A stretch of 64,000 bases of DNA from Paraspadella gotoi. Lineage: Eukaryota; Chaetognatha. Under the pieces are notes generated by a model, which worked only from the letters and a program-made list of their open reading frames with translations, was not told the origin of the DNA and searched no databases. Below are positions 1 to 45,900 of this stretch, piece after piece (within the stretch, counting starts at the first letter, position 1; every line of letters begins with the position of its first letter). Location of the stretch: positions 18,524,631-18,588,630 of the forward strand of contig CM119265.1 of NCBI GenBank assembly GCA_051294375.1, read 5' to 3'. The position numbers and the translations under genes are program-made.

Positions 1-34190
<34,190 letters not shown>

Positions 34191-34460
34191 TTTGATTGGT
34201 CAAAATTATTAAATAAGCTTTGCTATTTAAAGCGCAGGAGTTGTCATACTTTAAAAGAACGATTCTAATTCTTTGCTCGTGTCATGGTTTCAGAGTCTAT
34301 TCAGTCGGAGAGGAAATGCCATCCAAATGAAAGTTAACGTCAAAAGCGCTAGCGGTTCGGGACGTGGCGTGGGTCGCGCGCGCGCGGAATCCTTGGCCCT
34401 GCGCTGGATTCGGGTTTGCTCATCGTGAACTTAAGAGCAATAAACAAGAACTCGGTAAAA
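34191..34460 (-). promoter_or_regulatory. Probable WDR47 promoter and 5' leader
   Basis: Immediately upstream of the WDR47 start codon the sequence becomes unusually GC- and CpG-rich for this region, including an alternating GCGC run near 34376-34388. Most of the surrounding DNA is strongly AT-rich. No TATA box is evident, so this would be a CpG-type promoter. The assignment rests on position and composition only. Confidence 0.4.
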
Positions 34461-35599
34461 TTTTACTTTCGCAGACTGGGATTTTCGCTTTTTTAAGTTA
34501 ATGTTTAAATAATAAAAAAATAATAAAAACTATTCCCCATTTTAATTCTAAACCTTTTTAACCTTAATTTACCTTTAATGCTAAATTACTCTTAATCTAT
34601 ACTTTTCCTAAACTCCCTTAACTCTAATCTGTGAATGTAAAATTATGCATAAAAAATAAAATAAAAACTATTAATCATTTTTTTTGGTTCTTATAAATAA
34701 TATTTAAAAAATTTATTATATAAAAAAATCTTAAAAGCACAAGGATCGTCGTAATCGCATAAGGAAAATCTGGATTGACGACAAATTTTGATACTAAAAA
34801 AAATAAAATTTGAGAAAAGAAAATTAATTTATAAACAAAGAAAAATTCAACTTTGCGATTGTCAATTTAAAATAATAATAAAGTACTGAGGAAAATTAAA
34901 GTTACAGTTTCTGAAAAAAAAGAAAAAGCATAAAAATGTATTTTTATAAATTATTTTTAACTTCAACCATTTTTAAATTATAATTCATTGAAATAATGAA
35001 AGACCCCCAACAATGATGTCGTCGGCGATTCGCGCATAAAGCGCGTGGTTTGCGCTTCGGCCTCTATGGGCTTAACCCTGTACCTAATCCATTCCTTCAG
35101 CTCGTAACATCGCTAACAAATATCGTTTAACTTTAACCCAAAACCGGACCCTGATCTAAACCTTAACCCGAGCCAATTTCCCTGGCTTTGCGATTTTACC
35201 ACTACCAGCAAACTTTTCATCCTTAACCCAGGCCTTATACCGAGCAAAAACCCTAACCCTAGTGAAGTCACTAACCAATTAAAAAAATATGTTATATAAT
35301 TATAAATATAATAAAATATCAAAAAAATAATGATAATAATCCTAATCATGTAATCTGTATAAAAGGAAAAGAGTTAATATAAATTAATACATAATGATAA
35401 TCAATTAAAATTAATTAGAGTTTAAACCAATGCTTTATTAAACAAACCACAAATAGGAGACGTTGACAGTTTCAGTACTTCAAGAATTTGAATCCAACAA
35501 TAAAAATATATGAAAGCTTAAAATTAGGGACCAACTCCATAGATAATATAAAATTTTGACTATTAGCAAAGTTTTTTTAGTTATCTTGACTAAATATTT

Positions 35600-35990
35600 T
35601 TATGCGATAACAAATTATTAATGTAATAATAATTGATTGATATAATAATAATTGATTAATATATAATAATTGATTAATATAATAATAATTGATTGATGTA
35701 ATAGTAATTGATTATTGATTCAATGATAACCAAATATTGATACGATGATAACTAAATAATGGATGCGATGATAACCAAATGATGGATGCGATGATAATCA
35801 TTCATTGATCCGATGATAATCATTCATTGATCCGATGATTATCATTCATTGATCCGATAATAATCCTTCATTGAAGCTATAATCATTTATTGATATGATA
35901 ATAGTCATTTATGGCTGCGATAATAAATATTTATTGATGCAATAATATTTGATATTCATTAATACGATGAAAATCATTCATTGATGCGAT
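35600..35990. repeat. Degenerate minisatellite, second array
   Basis: About twenty units of the same TTGATNNGATNATNATCATTCA type as at 4440-4665. It is followed by an A-rich stretch and a segment with GAAGCTGGACAGCCGCTGCAG that is also found near 6140. Confidence 0.8.
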
Positions 35991-36534
35991 AAGTTATTGA
36001 TCGTAAATAAAACAAACAAATACATATATGGGTAAGAAAAAAAAAGGAAAAAAAAAAGAAAAAAAAATAGAAGCTGGACAGCCGCTGCAGAGTTTAAGTT
36101 AAACTTTAACTCGTTTTAAATGAATCAGAAGAAGCAGCAACGGAAAAAAACGAGGTTTATATATATAAAAATTATTTTGTAAATAAAACAAACAAATAAA
36201 TGAAGGAATATGAAACTTAACAAGACCTCAATGATGAAAAGACATATCTAAATATTTAACTTCCTATAGTTACCTCAAAAAAAATTTCCGTCATATGCCC
36301 TGCGTGTTCGAACCGTTTTACTTTAGGATTTAGGATGCTTATTACAATATTAGTTAAAAGTTAATTAACATCTGAGAATAATTGATAATTTTATTTATAT
36401 TTATAATTGGAGCTAAAATTTAAAAATTAAAATGGAAAGGGAGACAACGTATAAATTTTTAAACATGTGAAGTAACGGAAAGAAATTTAGAAATTTTTAA
36501 AGTTTAAATATTAGAAATTTAACGCCTATGGCAT

Positions 36535-36816
36535 TTAAATTATGCTTTTTCTCCATCCGTGCCGGTGTCTGAGGATTGCAGTTTTCCAGATTGCTGTCAT
36601 GATAATTGAAAGAGCGGCCAATACAAGTGGTTCTGCAGATTCGTCCTCTCTTTCAAAAGGCTTCAACTCGAGGCCGACATCAAAACAAACCGGCGGATCC
36701 AAAAGACCACGGCCCACGCCAGGCCCAGGCCGACTCAACAGGACCAGGCCTCTCTTAAAAACATTACTGCTTCCACCTCCTTTATTTAATTCGGTATTTG
36801 TTATTTTCCATTGCAT
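36535..36816 (-). CDS. Unidentified small ORF with one hydrophobic segment
   Basis: A 93-codon minus-strand ORF starts at ATG 36816 and ends with TAA. It stands out because it is GC-richer and more protein-like than the AT-rich repeats around it. A Gly/Pro-rich middle (LLSRPGPGVGRGLLDPP) precedes an acidic stretch. Then comes a hydrophobic helix of about 20 residues (PLVLAALSIIMTAIWKTAIL) followed by a basic RHRHGWRK end, as in a small tail-anchored or single-pass membrane protein. I do not recognise the family. An overlapping plus-strand ORF of similar length weakens the case. It could be a real small gene or one exon of a larger one. Confidence 0.3.
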   Translation of the reverse strand: MQWKITNTELNKGGGSSNVFKRGLVLLSRPGPGVGRGLLDPPVCFDVGLELKPFEREDESAEPLVLAALSIIMTAIWKTAILRHRHGWRKSII

Positions 36817-37849
36817 TTTAACATCTCGAAGGTTAATTTTTCCTTTTTTTAAAAATAATTCGGCGGTCAGACTGCTTTTTGTTTGTTAATCGTTAGGCAT
36901 TTGTTAAGCGGGAAATTCTGCTGATATCTTTTCCAACGATTATCTACTGGCTACGGTATTACTGTATATATCCGCATCTTTGCCAGTTTCTATTCTCGTA
37001 TGTTGCAAGTTAGAACTTCATTCATTCAATTTATGAATAATTAATAAATATAAAAGTTTGATTATGACTCCAATATGAGGACGTTCGCATTTCCTCCTGG
37101 ACTTGGGAATGCAAATGTGCTGAAAAAAAAAGCACTTTAACGAGTTCATGGACATAATGACATTATCGCCTGTTATATTTATTCGTTCTTGCTACCTTGC
37201 AGTGTTGATTTTACTTTTTTTACTTTTAATCCTTCATAAACCGGGACCTCGAGCCAATAACTCAAGTTGGCATTCCTGGAGATTAATTTAATACGCTCCA
37301 GAATTCTCTGGGAAAACGAAAAGCAAGGATCCAGGATTGCCCTCAAGTTTATTCTAGCAGTTTCCTATAATTAAAACAAACTTTAAAATTTTAATTAATT
37401 TGTTCTCATCGTTGCTCTTATCATTTACATTGAATAATCAGCATTCCTGGAGATCAATACGCTGTGGAGGTATATGGAAAAGGAAGAGCAAGCTTTTTCT
37501 TAAAGAATTAATGGGAAAAAAAGAAATAATGGAAAAGGATAATTTCTCCGAAAAAAAATTAAAGGAATTCAGATATTATAATTTTTTAATATTTATTATT
37601 TTTGTTATATATTTAGGTAAAAATTAATGTTATGATAAATTATGGTTAAGAATAAATTAATAAAAAAAATAAATTAGGGTTAAGGGTAAGTTAAGGTTAG
37701 GGGTCAGTTAGGGTTACGGGTAAATTAAGGTTAAATTTAAAATTAAGTTTTAGCTTAAAAATTTAAATAATTTAAAAGAAATATTTTAATATTAATAAAT
37801 TTATAAAAAAAAATATATATAATATATAATATTTATAAAATAACCATTT

Positions 37850-38020
37850 TTTTATTTATGATTACAACAATCATTTTATAATTCGGAGAGAGAAAGGATA
37901 TGAAAGTTAATATTTAAATATTTTTTAAAACTATCAAAACTGGTTGATAAAGGTTCGAAGAACAAAAACCGAAAAATCTGAATTATTAAATGATTGTTGT
38001 AATCATAAATAAAAACTTTA
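37850..38020. mobile_element. Small element with about 30-bp terminal inverted repeats
   Basis: ATTTATGATTACAACAATCA (with TTTTATAATTC next) near 37857 is mirrored by GAATTATTAAATGATTG...ATCATAAAT near 37979-38009. The 100-base interior has no ORF. It has the form of a MITE and lies 280 bases upstream of DTD1. Confidence 0.75.
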
Positions 38021-38300
38021 TTACTTAGTAAATATTTAATAAAGTAACGAAAAAAAAATATTATAAATACTAATATTTAAAAAAAAAATCCTTCGCCGTG
38101 AAGCTTATCATCGTTTTTAATATTGTTTCTTTTCCGTAAAGAAGCGAATTTTATTTTATTTTATTTTTTTTCCCATAAGCCTCCAGAGCGTATTCAACTC
38201 CGGGATCGCCGAATAATCAAAATTGTTATTATTTTTAATTCTGGCTTAGTTTTTTTAAATTTTCAGTGAAAGAGATATTTTTTTAAAAAAAAATTGTACA

Positions 38301-38950
38301 ATGCGAGCGTTAATTCAAAGAGTTTCTAAGGCCAGCGTCGTTGTGGATAATACCGTCGTCAGTACTATAAAAAATGGCATCTGTGTTCTTTTGGGAATTT
38401 GTCGAGAGGTGATTCTTATTAATTATAGGCCGAATTTTTAAAAAACAATTACATCTATTTAATGTTGTTGTTGGTTTTTTGTAGGATACTTTTGCAGATG
38501 TGGAGTATATCGCTCGAAAATTGTTGAATTTACGACTTTTTGACGACGATCATGGAAAGCGCTGGGCAAAAAGCGTTAAAGATAAAAATTTCGATATTTT
38601 GTGCGTCAGTCAATTTACATTACACGCAGTTTTAAAGGGTAATAAACCGGATTTTCATCAGTCAATGGATGGGACTATAAGTAAGCCTTTGTTTGATTCG
38701 TGTATTAATCTTCTGGAACAAGGCTACAATGCGGAGAAAATCAAAACTGGTGTAAGTTATTTCTTATTTCAGTATTAACAGTATCAAACTGAATGCATTT
38801 AAATATATTTTTTAGGTATTTGGTGCAATGATGCAAGTCGAAATTACAAATGATGGTCCTGTCACGATATCCTTGGATTCTAGTCACATTGAATTTAAAC
38901 AGAAAAATGGCACGTTTCTTGACCAAATGCGTTGTAATTTAATGATCTAA
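38301..38950 (+). CDS. DTD1: D-aminoacyl-tRNA deacylase 1
   Basis: The cytosolic homodimeric enzyme removes D-amino acids (and misacylated Gly) from tRNA, protecting translation fidelity. Exons 38301-38408, 38485-38751 and 38816-38950 join in phase to give 169 residues. The start reads MRALIQRVSKASVVVDN. The hallmark motifs are present: SQFT at residues 78-81 and the GPVT motif at 139-142 (NDGPVTISL), along with LKGNKPDFHQSMDG. The protein stops about 40 residues before the Lys-rich tail of vertebrate DTD1, but that tail is variable. Its stop codon is only 85 bp from the next start codon. A weak donor at 38931 could splice the reading frame into the EEF1E1 exons and make a longer or fused product (see findings). 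Confidence 0.93.
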
Positions 38951-39035
38951 TATCAGTTAGCACGAGAATAATTACGGTCGTTCTACAGGAAAAGTATCCA
39001 GAGGGCCTACTCAAACTACCGCTCAATCAAGAGAA

Positions 39036-39615
39036 ATGAAGGATGGCAATACTTCCCAAGAGAAAGAAGAAACACGAATTGTAAATAAAAGGATAAAATA
39101 CTTTATTAATCATAAGTATATGAATTAGGATCATGTTTTTATAGGTAAATGATCATGAATCTGGAAATACTTTTGTTGATCATTGGAACGAACGTCTTCA
39201 GGCCTGCGCAACGATTTTAGGAGCGCAAATTAGTTTTCCTATAGAATCGGTTCTCACTACTCTAAAAGCCATGGCAGCAGATTACGATGCTGACCTTCTT
39301 GGAAAATCTGATGAGGAACACGCTCTAGTTGATCAGTGGATTTACTATGGGATTGAGCGCTTTGACGAAAATGCCAAAGATTTCCCGTCTATGAAAGAAA
39401 TTGACGATTATCTTTCTTCGAGAGTGTTCTTTGTCGGGCACAACTTAACGATTGTTGATATTTTTGTATTCGTATGTCTGCATCAACGAGTATCACTGTT
39501 CACGCTCCTGGAGAAAGAAAATTTATTAAACTTACTCAGATGGTTTGCTTGGGTACAAAAGTCTTTCCACACAACATTATCCCCAGTTGTTTTTCAGCGA
39601 TCTCTGTTGTACTGA
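39036..39615 (+). CDS. EEF1E1: EEF1E1 / AIMP3 (p18), multi-synthetase complex auxiliary protein
   Basis: AIMP3 is a GST-fold scaffold of the animal multi-aminoacyl-tRNA synthetase complex. It binds methionyl-tRNA synthetase and also has nuclear DNA-damage roles in vertebrates. Exons 39036-39080 and 39145-39615 give 171 residues (human 174). The C-terminal GST-C-like half is clear: LLGKSDEEHALVDQWIYYGI, DDYLSSRVFFVGHNLTIVDI, LRWFAWVQKSFH and SPVVFQRSLLY. The N-terminal half is poorly conserved, and the start ATG at 39036 is the least certain point. A fused transcript from DTD1 would read through the same exon in the same frame. It stands 85 bp after DTD1 and 186 bp before NUP58, all on one strand. 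Confidence 0.86.
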
Positions 39616-39801
39616 TGTTATTATACTTCTAAAATATTTTTGAAGTTACCTGCTTCGTTGAATAACATGTATTCGTGTTGTTCGCTGAGGTCTGCCATGG
39701 ATGCTCGTAGCTCAAACTTGAGCATTTGCTGTGTTGAACATTAGCCTTATTTATTATTTTAAAATTTTGTGTTTTAGATTCTATTTAAATATTCAGACAA
39801 A

Positions 39802-42800
39802 ATGAGTTTGTCTTTCGGAGCTCCTGCATCAGCTCCCGCTGCGTCAATGGCACAGCCATTGTTTGGGACGACTACCTCAACAACATCCACAGTAGCACCA
39901 ACTTTTCCCTCGTTTGGTTTTGGCGCAACAAATCCAGCAACATCGACAACTGGTAATAGTAATAATAATTTCGATCTTATGTGCGGTAGTGTGTAATAGG
40001 TAAAGTTTTTTTTTTACCACACTCTTACGGTAGGTGCTACAAATTTGTTTTCCAAGCCGGCAACGAACACCGTGACATTCGCTCCTCAGCCACAAACTTC
40101 TACGGGATTCACCTTTGCCTCACCTGCACTTAGCGTCGCTCCCGCTCCCATTGTAACCTCATCCATTCCCTCGGTCACAGCGCCTACAATCACGACGGCA
40201 CAGCCAAAGGTCGGTCTCGGGGGTGTTAATCCCGAGTCAAACTCCTTAGGATTTTCATCGGGAAGTGCTGGCCCCTCCGGTTCCGGAACCGACACCAGCA
40301 AGACGAATGAACAGCAGTCACTGAAAGAGCAGGAAATTCCAGCTTCGCTTAAAGCGGAGGTCACTTCCTTTAAGGAGCATGTCAAACGCGTTAAGACTGT
40401 TCGCGAAAATATCGCCCGTTTTTCAGCGAAGCCTTTCCACAAGGTTTTGGAAGATGTGAACGCTATGAGCAAACTCTTAGCCGAACTGAGCAACAATCTT
40501 CATAAAAATGTGACTACGGTGGAGAAGCTTCGGTTTGACACGCACCGCGATCTGAAAAACGCCGAGATAGCTGTCCGCACTCGCGATACGCCGCCAGGAC
40601 TGCAGTATGAGAACGTGGCCCCAATGACCTATTTTCAATACATGGTTGACGACTTCGAAGCCAGAATGCAGACCTATCGGCAACAGATAGAACAGTTGGA
40701 GAGTTACTTAGCCGTCTCCACCGGTATTCAAGCGACCACGCTTTCTCCGCAAACGTTGGCGACGCTCATTCAGCAAATTCAGGATTCCTTTATGCAAATT
40801 GCCGGTGAGGTCCAGCGACAATTACTTAATTTTATAGTCATGATTCTTGTAGTATTAGTGTCTAGTAATAGTTTATAATTGATTCGGTCTTGCATACCAG
40901 ATGGAAAATAATAAAACAAAGTAGATTTAATAATTTATTCATTGTGAAAGAGCAATTACTTAGTAAATGAATTGTGGGAGTCCTTTGAAACCGAATAACA
41001 AATCAATGTGTAAAGTATTTACAATAATTTATGTATATTTTATATATATGTATATTGTATAAACGTATCAAGCAAACGAAAGAAATAATGAAAAGTCGAA
41101 TATAGTATTTAATATTGTACTTATGTACATTAACGAAATAAAATATTTAGGTCGAGCAGGTAGCATCAACGTTGCTGGTTGAGGCTATTTATTGCCCAGA
41201 CGGATCGATGATCCAAGGTGACCCGATTCGAAGTCGTCCAGGGAATGATAGTCGATAATATTTTTGCCTAATTAGGTCAACTTCAAGTCGTTCACGAGAA
41301 AATTCAAACGCAGAAAGAACATTATCTTAACTACCGAAAGTTCATTCTTGACGATGAGAGTGACATTTTCGCTAGCGACAGCTCAAAGCCCTCAAGTAAG
41401 AGAGGAGGACGCCAGTCGTTGGCCTCCACGGGCCCGCCTCCCTTCGGGTCAACGTTTGCTCAAAAATCCACGATGGCGTCGATCTTTGCAGCATTGCAGG
41501 CCACTCAGCAACCCGCCGTAACTCAACAGCAAGTAGTTAGTATCAAAAATAATTTTTTGTTGAAAGAGTTCTTTTTAATATGTTCATTGTTAAACTAATT
41601 TTCTGATTAAATGAAATGTATCAGATGCCCACTGCGACGCCGGGCACGATGCCATTCATCAACCCTGGTTCCACCGGCAACGCCGCTCCGCCAACGCTAT
41701 CGCTTGGAGCCTCGAAACCGACAGATCTATGGGGAAAAATTCAACAGAATCAACCTCCTTTTGGGGCAGTAGGCGAGTTTTAAAAATTGGGTAGTTACTA
41801 ATTAGGGGCTATTCTGATCGGTGCTAATAGGATTAGTTTAGTGCCACACAGACAGGACAAATTACCGCTTCAGAACTTCGGATCTACTGGTGGGTTAAAA
41901 ACCAATGGGGCGCGAACCCAAGGCCGCTTTGTGGGAAGAGAGAATGCTCGCTCTTACGCCACTGCTGCTTCGCCGATGGAATGAAGCGGATAGTGAATAA
42001 GTGAAGTAACTTAATATGTTGCCACATTAGTTATTAGTTAATTATTTTTATTAATTTTTTGTGCTCCTATTTTCAGAAGACAAAACTCTTTCTTCTCTCC
42101 ATAATATTATTAATTTATTTATTATTTAATTAATATTAGATCTAATAATTAGTATTTTATGTAAGATATCTTTTGAGGCAAAATGATTTTGTTTCACAAC
42201 GAATTTTATTTTTATCATATAAACGTACATGTTTCGTTTATATGATAAAAATAAAATTCGTTGTGAAACAAAATCATTTTGCCTCAATACATATAACAAC
42301 GAAAAAGAAAGGTTATTACCACTATGTAAGATATCTTACACTTTTCAAAACTTTTCAAAACTTTTCAAAAAATTAGTCTATTGTAATAAAAGTTTTTGTA
42401 CATCAAGAAAAGTAATTTAATGGAATATTGAAAAATATGAATACACATGATATTTTAAGCTATTAATTACCCTATTAAAAGCAGCAGACCCTTAAAATTT
42501 CGCTAATCTTTGCAATACAAGAACGCTTTGCAGCGTTTAAAATCAGTTGTATTCATTGTAACTTGATAATTGAATAACATATCTTGCTGAAGTGAAAGTG
42601 TTTTACTTAGTTTCATAGCCTTTTTTATAAATTCGCCTCAGGAAATGCCTCAGCCTTTACCAATTCATCTTTCAACGCGTCTGGCGCCGGCGGTTTTGGC
42701 TTGCCCGCTTTGTCGCAGACCTCTTACAACTCTGCTGGGACTCTTTTTGGAGCGAATCCCAACGCGGCTACAGTTTTTGGCACTCCAGCCACAGCCCCGT

Positions 42801-42847
42801 TAACCCTCGCAAAACCTCCCGCAGGAAATAAGAGAGGAAAAAGATAA
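39802..42847 (+). CDS. NUP58: Nucleoporin NUP58 (p58/p45)
   Basis: NUP58 is part of the central NUP62-NUP54-NUP58 channel complex of the nuclear pore. Exons 39802-39952, 40034-40804, 41276-41532, 41625-41768, 41856-41889 and 42642-42847 join in phase to about 520 residues (human 599). The N-terminus is Ser/Thr/Pro-rich with FG-type repeats (PLFGTTTS, FGFGATN). The middle is the conserved alpha-helical coiled-coil block, with RDTPPGLQYENVAPMTYFQY, YRQQIEQLESYLA and EHYLNYRKFIL. The C-terminus ends AKPPAGNKRGKR, almost identical to the vertebrate end. The 34-nt exon (DKLPLQNFGSTG) is inferred only from frame and splice consensus, so it is less certain. A 53-bp perfect hairpin lies in the following intron. 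It starts 186 bp after EEF1E1 and ends 146 bp before XRN1. Confidence 0.9.
42173..42287. repeat. Perfect 53-bp inverted repeat with a 9-nt loop in NUP58 intron 5
   Basis: Arm 42173-42225 is the exact reverse complement of arm 42235-42287, and the loop is TACATGTTT. The arms start TTGAGGCAAAATG and end ATATAAACG. Short GTAAGATATCTT direct repeats flank it (42161 and 42326), as if inserted with a target duplication. It is not coding. Confidence 0.95.
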
Positions 42848-42993
42848 ACGTGTTTCCCTGAGACTTTTTATAGCTGATCTTTTAAAATTTTTGTCCATCT
42901 GTATAGAAACTATTTTTGGATTTAATATACTTTTTGCATCTGGAAAATAGTGTTTCAAACGACGGATTAACTAAAGTTGAAAGACCCAGAAAA

Positions 42994-45900
42994 ATGGGAA
43001 TACCAAAATTTTATCGATGGATAAGCGAACGATATCCTTGCTTGAGCGAGGTGGTGAAGGAACACCAGATCCCCGAGTTCGACTGTCTATATTTAGACAT
43101 GAACGGCATTATTCACCAGTGCTCTCATCCCAACGATGACGACCCTCACTTTCGCATCTCAGAGGAGAAGATTTTTAAGGATATCTTCCATTACATCGAG
43201 ATCTTGTTTCGCATGATCAAACCCAAGCGGTCTTTCTTTATGGCCGTCGACGGCGTGGCTCCACGGGCCAAAATGAACCAGCAACGCGGTCGCCGTTTTC
43301 GCGCGGCCAAGTGCGCCGAGGACGCCGTCAAGGAGGCTTTGGAAAAGGGGGAGGACCTGCCCGCAGAAGAGAGATTTGACTCCAACTGCATCACGCCCGG
43401 TACCGGCTTCATGGCAAAACTACAAGAACAATTAAAGTACTTCGTTACACGAAAAATGACAGAAGACAGGTTAGTTAGAACTCTTCGAATTTTAAACGGA
43501 TTTCCAATCGGAGTGAAAAGATTTGTTATTACTCTTAACTGACTCAATATGATTGATATTTGATCATTTCATTAGTTAGAAAATATAAAATAAAAAGGGC
43601 TGTCATTGTGGCTGTGAAAAAGTTTTAAAACATTCTGATTGCTCAAATTTTTAAATTTTTAAATTTTTAAACATTTTTTATTTTCATAAAAATATATCTT
43701 ACAACAATAAGGTGCTATTCATATGCAAAAATTTTCTTTTTTTGAAATTCGACCATGGCATTAATGAGCGCATAACTAAGAAACTTAGCAAGCTGGACCA
43801 CTGGGAGTTAAAAAATAAAAAACTTCAGAAATTTTTTTTACTAGGGTGCAAAATTTGAAGTTGCTATAATTAATAATTTAGCCACAGTATCTTTTCATTT
43901 CACTCGCATTTGAAATCCGTGTATCTTGCGAATATTTTTTAGTAATTTTATTTTTGAATATTTGTTAATTTTATCAAAAAAAACAAAACTTTTTTTTAAA
44001 ATAACGGAAATAGAACTTCTTTTAATTTATTACTTCATGCTCATCCTTTTTGGTAACAGATCTTGGCACGGAGTGGACGTTTACCTCTCTGGTCACGACT
44101 GCCCAGGCGAAGGGGAGCACAAGATCATGGACTTTATCCGATGGAAGAGATCGCACCCCGACTACGATCCCAACACCCGACATTGCCTCTACGGTCTGGA
44201 CGCCGATCTCATCATGCTGGGCCTCTCCTCACACGATCCACGTTTCTCGCTCCTGAGGGAAGAAGTGCGATTCGGCAAGCAAGCTCAATCGAAGCGCATC
44301 ACCGCGCCAGAAGAGACCACTTTCCATTTGCTACATCTGGGTCTCATGCGCGAGTATATTGAGATGGAGTTTGCTGACATTTCAGTTCAAGTCACTCACT
44401 TCGACATCGACAAGCTCATCGATGACTGGATCCTCATGGCCTTTCTCGTCGGGAACGACTTCATTCCTCATCTGCCACATCTTCACATTCACCAAGACGC
44501 TCTGACGATTCTCTTTGGGATCTATAAGAAAGTTATGCCCAAATTAAAGGGTTATATCAATGAGGGGGGTCGTCTCAATCTGGAAAGATTCCAGACGTTC
44601 ATGGAAGAGCTGGGCAAGTGGGACGAGGACACCTTTCGCGACGAATGGGAGGATCTTTCCTGGCTGGAGGGGAAAAAGGCGATGAAAGGGATGGAAGAAA
44701 ACTCGAAGAACGAATCCAAGAAGCAAAAAACTCTGGAGAGCGCCGCTCCGATCGATACCAGCAATCCTTTTGCTATGTTGGACAAGCAGCGTCTAGAAGA
44801 GGCCATGGCCGAAGATCCAGACGAAGAGCTTGAAGACTTTGGGTTTGGGTCCCCGCAAATTGTTCAACGAGTCGGGGAGCTCCCGGGTGGAACCTCCGCC
44901 GCAGATCTTACCGACGAGGAGATGTTTCAGATGGAGTTCGCGCAGCACAAGTCTCACTACTACATGGACAAGATGGGATTCAAGGAAGTGACGCCTGTTG
45001 TGCTGCACGAACAAGCAGTCACCTATGTGACTGCGATTCAATGGAATCTCCTTTATTACTACGACGGTTGTTCGTCGTGGGGATGGTTTTATCCTCATCA
45101 TTACGCCCCTTTCGCTTCAGACATCAAAGGATTTAAACACCTTAAGATCGAATTCGAGTTCGGAAAGCCGTTTTTGCCGTTCCAGCAGTTACTTGCTGTT
45201 TTGCCCCCATACTCTAAAAAGCATCTTCCCTCTGCCTATCACTCCCTCATGACGGAGCCAACTTCGCCCGTTATAGACTTCTATCCAACAAATTTTGACC
45301 TGGATCTCAACGGAAAACAACAGGTTAGAAAATTTGATAACGAGACCATCCATTAGTAGAGCGTAGTGAAAGTATTTTATGAAAATTCTAAAAGTCAATT
45401 ATGAACAACGTACCACCAGTGAACTCTTAATGTACGTGTAGTAAAAAAATAGATTTTTTTAAATTTTCGCAGTATGCGATATTTATATATAGTACGATCC
45501 TTGCTATCCCACTATTAAAATTTCAAAAAAGGCATTTTTTAATTTTGATGGCAGATTCGTAAAAAGTTGATAAAAAAATCATTTCGATGTTCTGAGATGA
45601 TATAAGTGACTTAGCGAAAAGATAATGGGGGGCGACCGACAGACCGACAAAAGGAATTATAGAGCCGAAATCTGCTTATCAGCAGAACCGACTAAAAATT
45701 ATAAATGGGAAATGTAGATTTCTGAAAGAGGAATCTATATGTATAAGACTATAAGGTTTTTAAAAAATCGGTTATTCAAGAGGTTAATAATACGTTTTTC
45801 TTCTTCTCTCGCGCTCTGTTTGAGTATTTTTTAAAAATCATTGCTCGCAAGTGGATAGGTAAATTTTAACTAAATTTTACCAATATTTCCCTTTTTTATG

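Larger units (their letters stand above)
34461..38300. other. Intergenic region between the divergent WDR47 and DTD1 starts
   Basis: This stretch holds repeats and no recognised gene. In order it has a repeat shared with 931-1015 followed by CCCTAA-like blocks (34530-34640); a module shared with 4711-4810 (34723-34840); more CCCTAA-like DNA (35070-35260); a degenerate GATGATAATCATT minisatellite (35600-35990); a module shared with about 6110-6260 (36040-36160); the unidentified ORF at 36535-36816; a TTAGGG-like block (37672-37735); and a small element with 30-bp terminal inverted repeats (37850-38020). A pyrimidine-rich AAATTTTCAG lies 34 bases before the DTD1 start. Confidence 0.7.

Noticed and set aside
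42916-42993. Upstream in-frame ATG extending XRN1 by 26 residues
   Set aside because: The conserved XRN1 N-terminus begins exactly at MGIPKFYRW, and all metal-binding residues then match human numbering.
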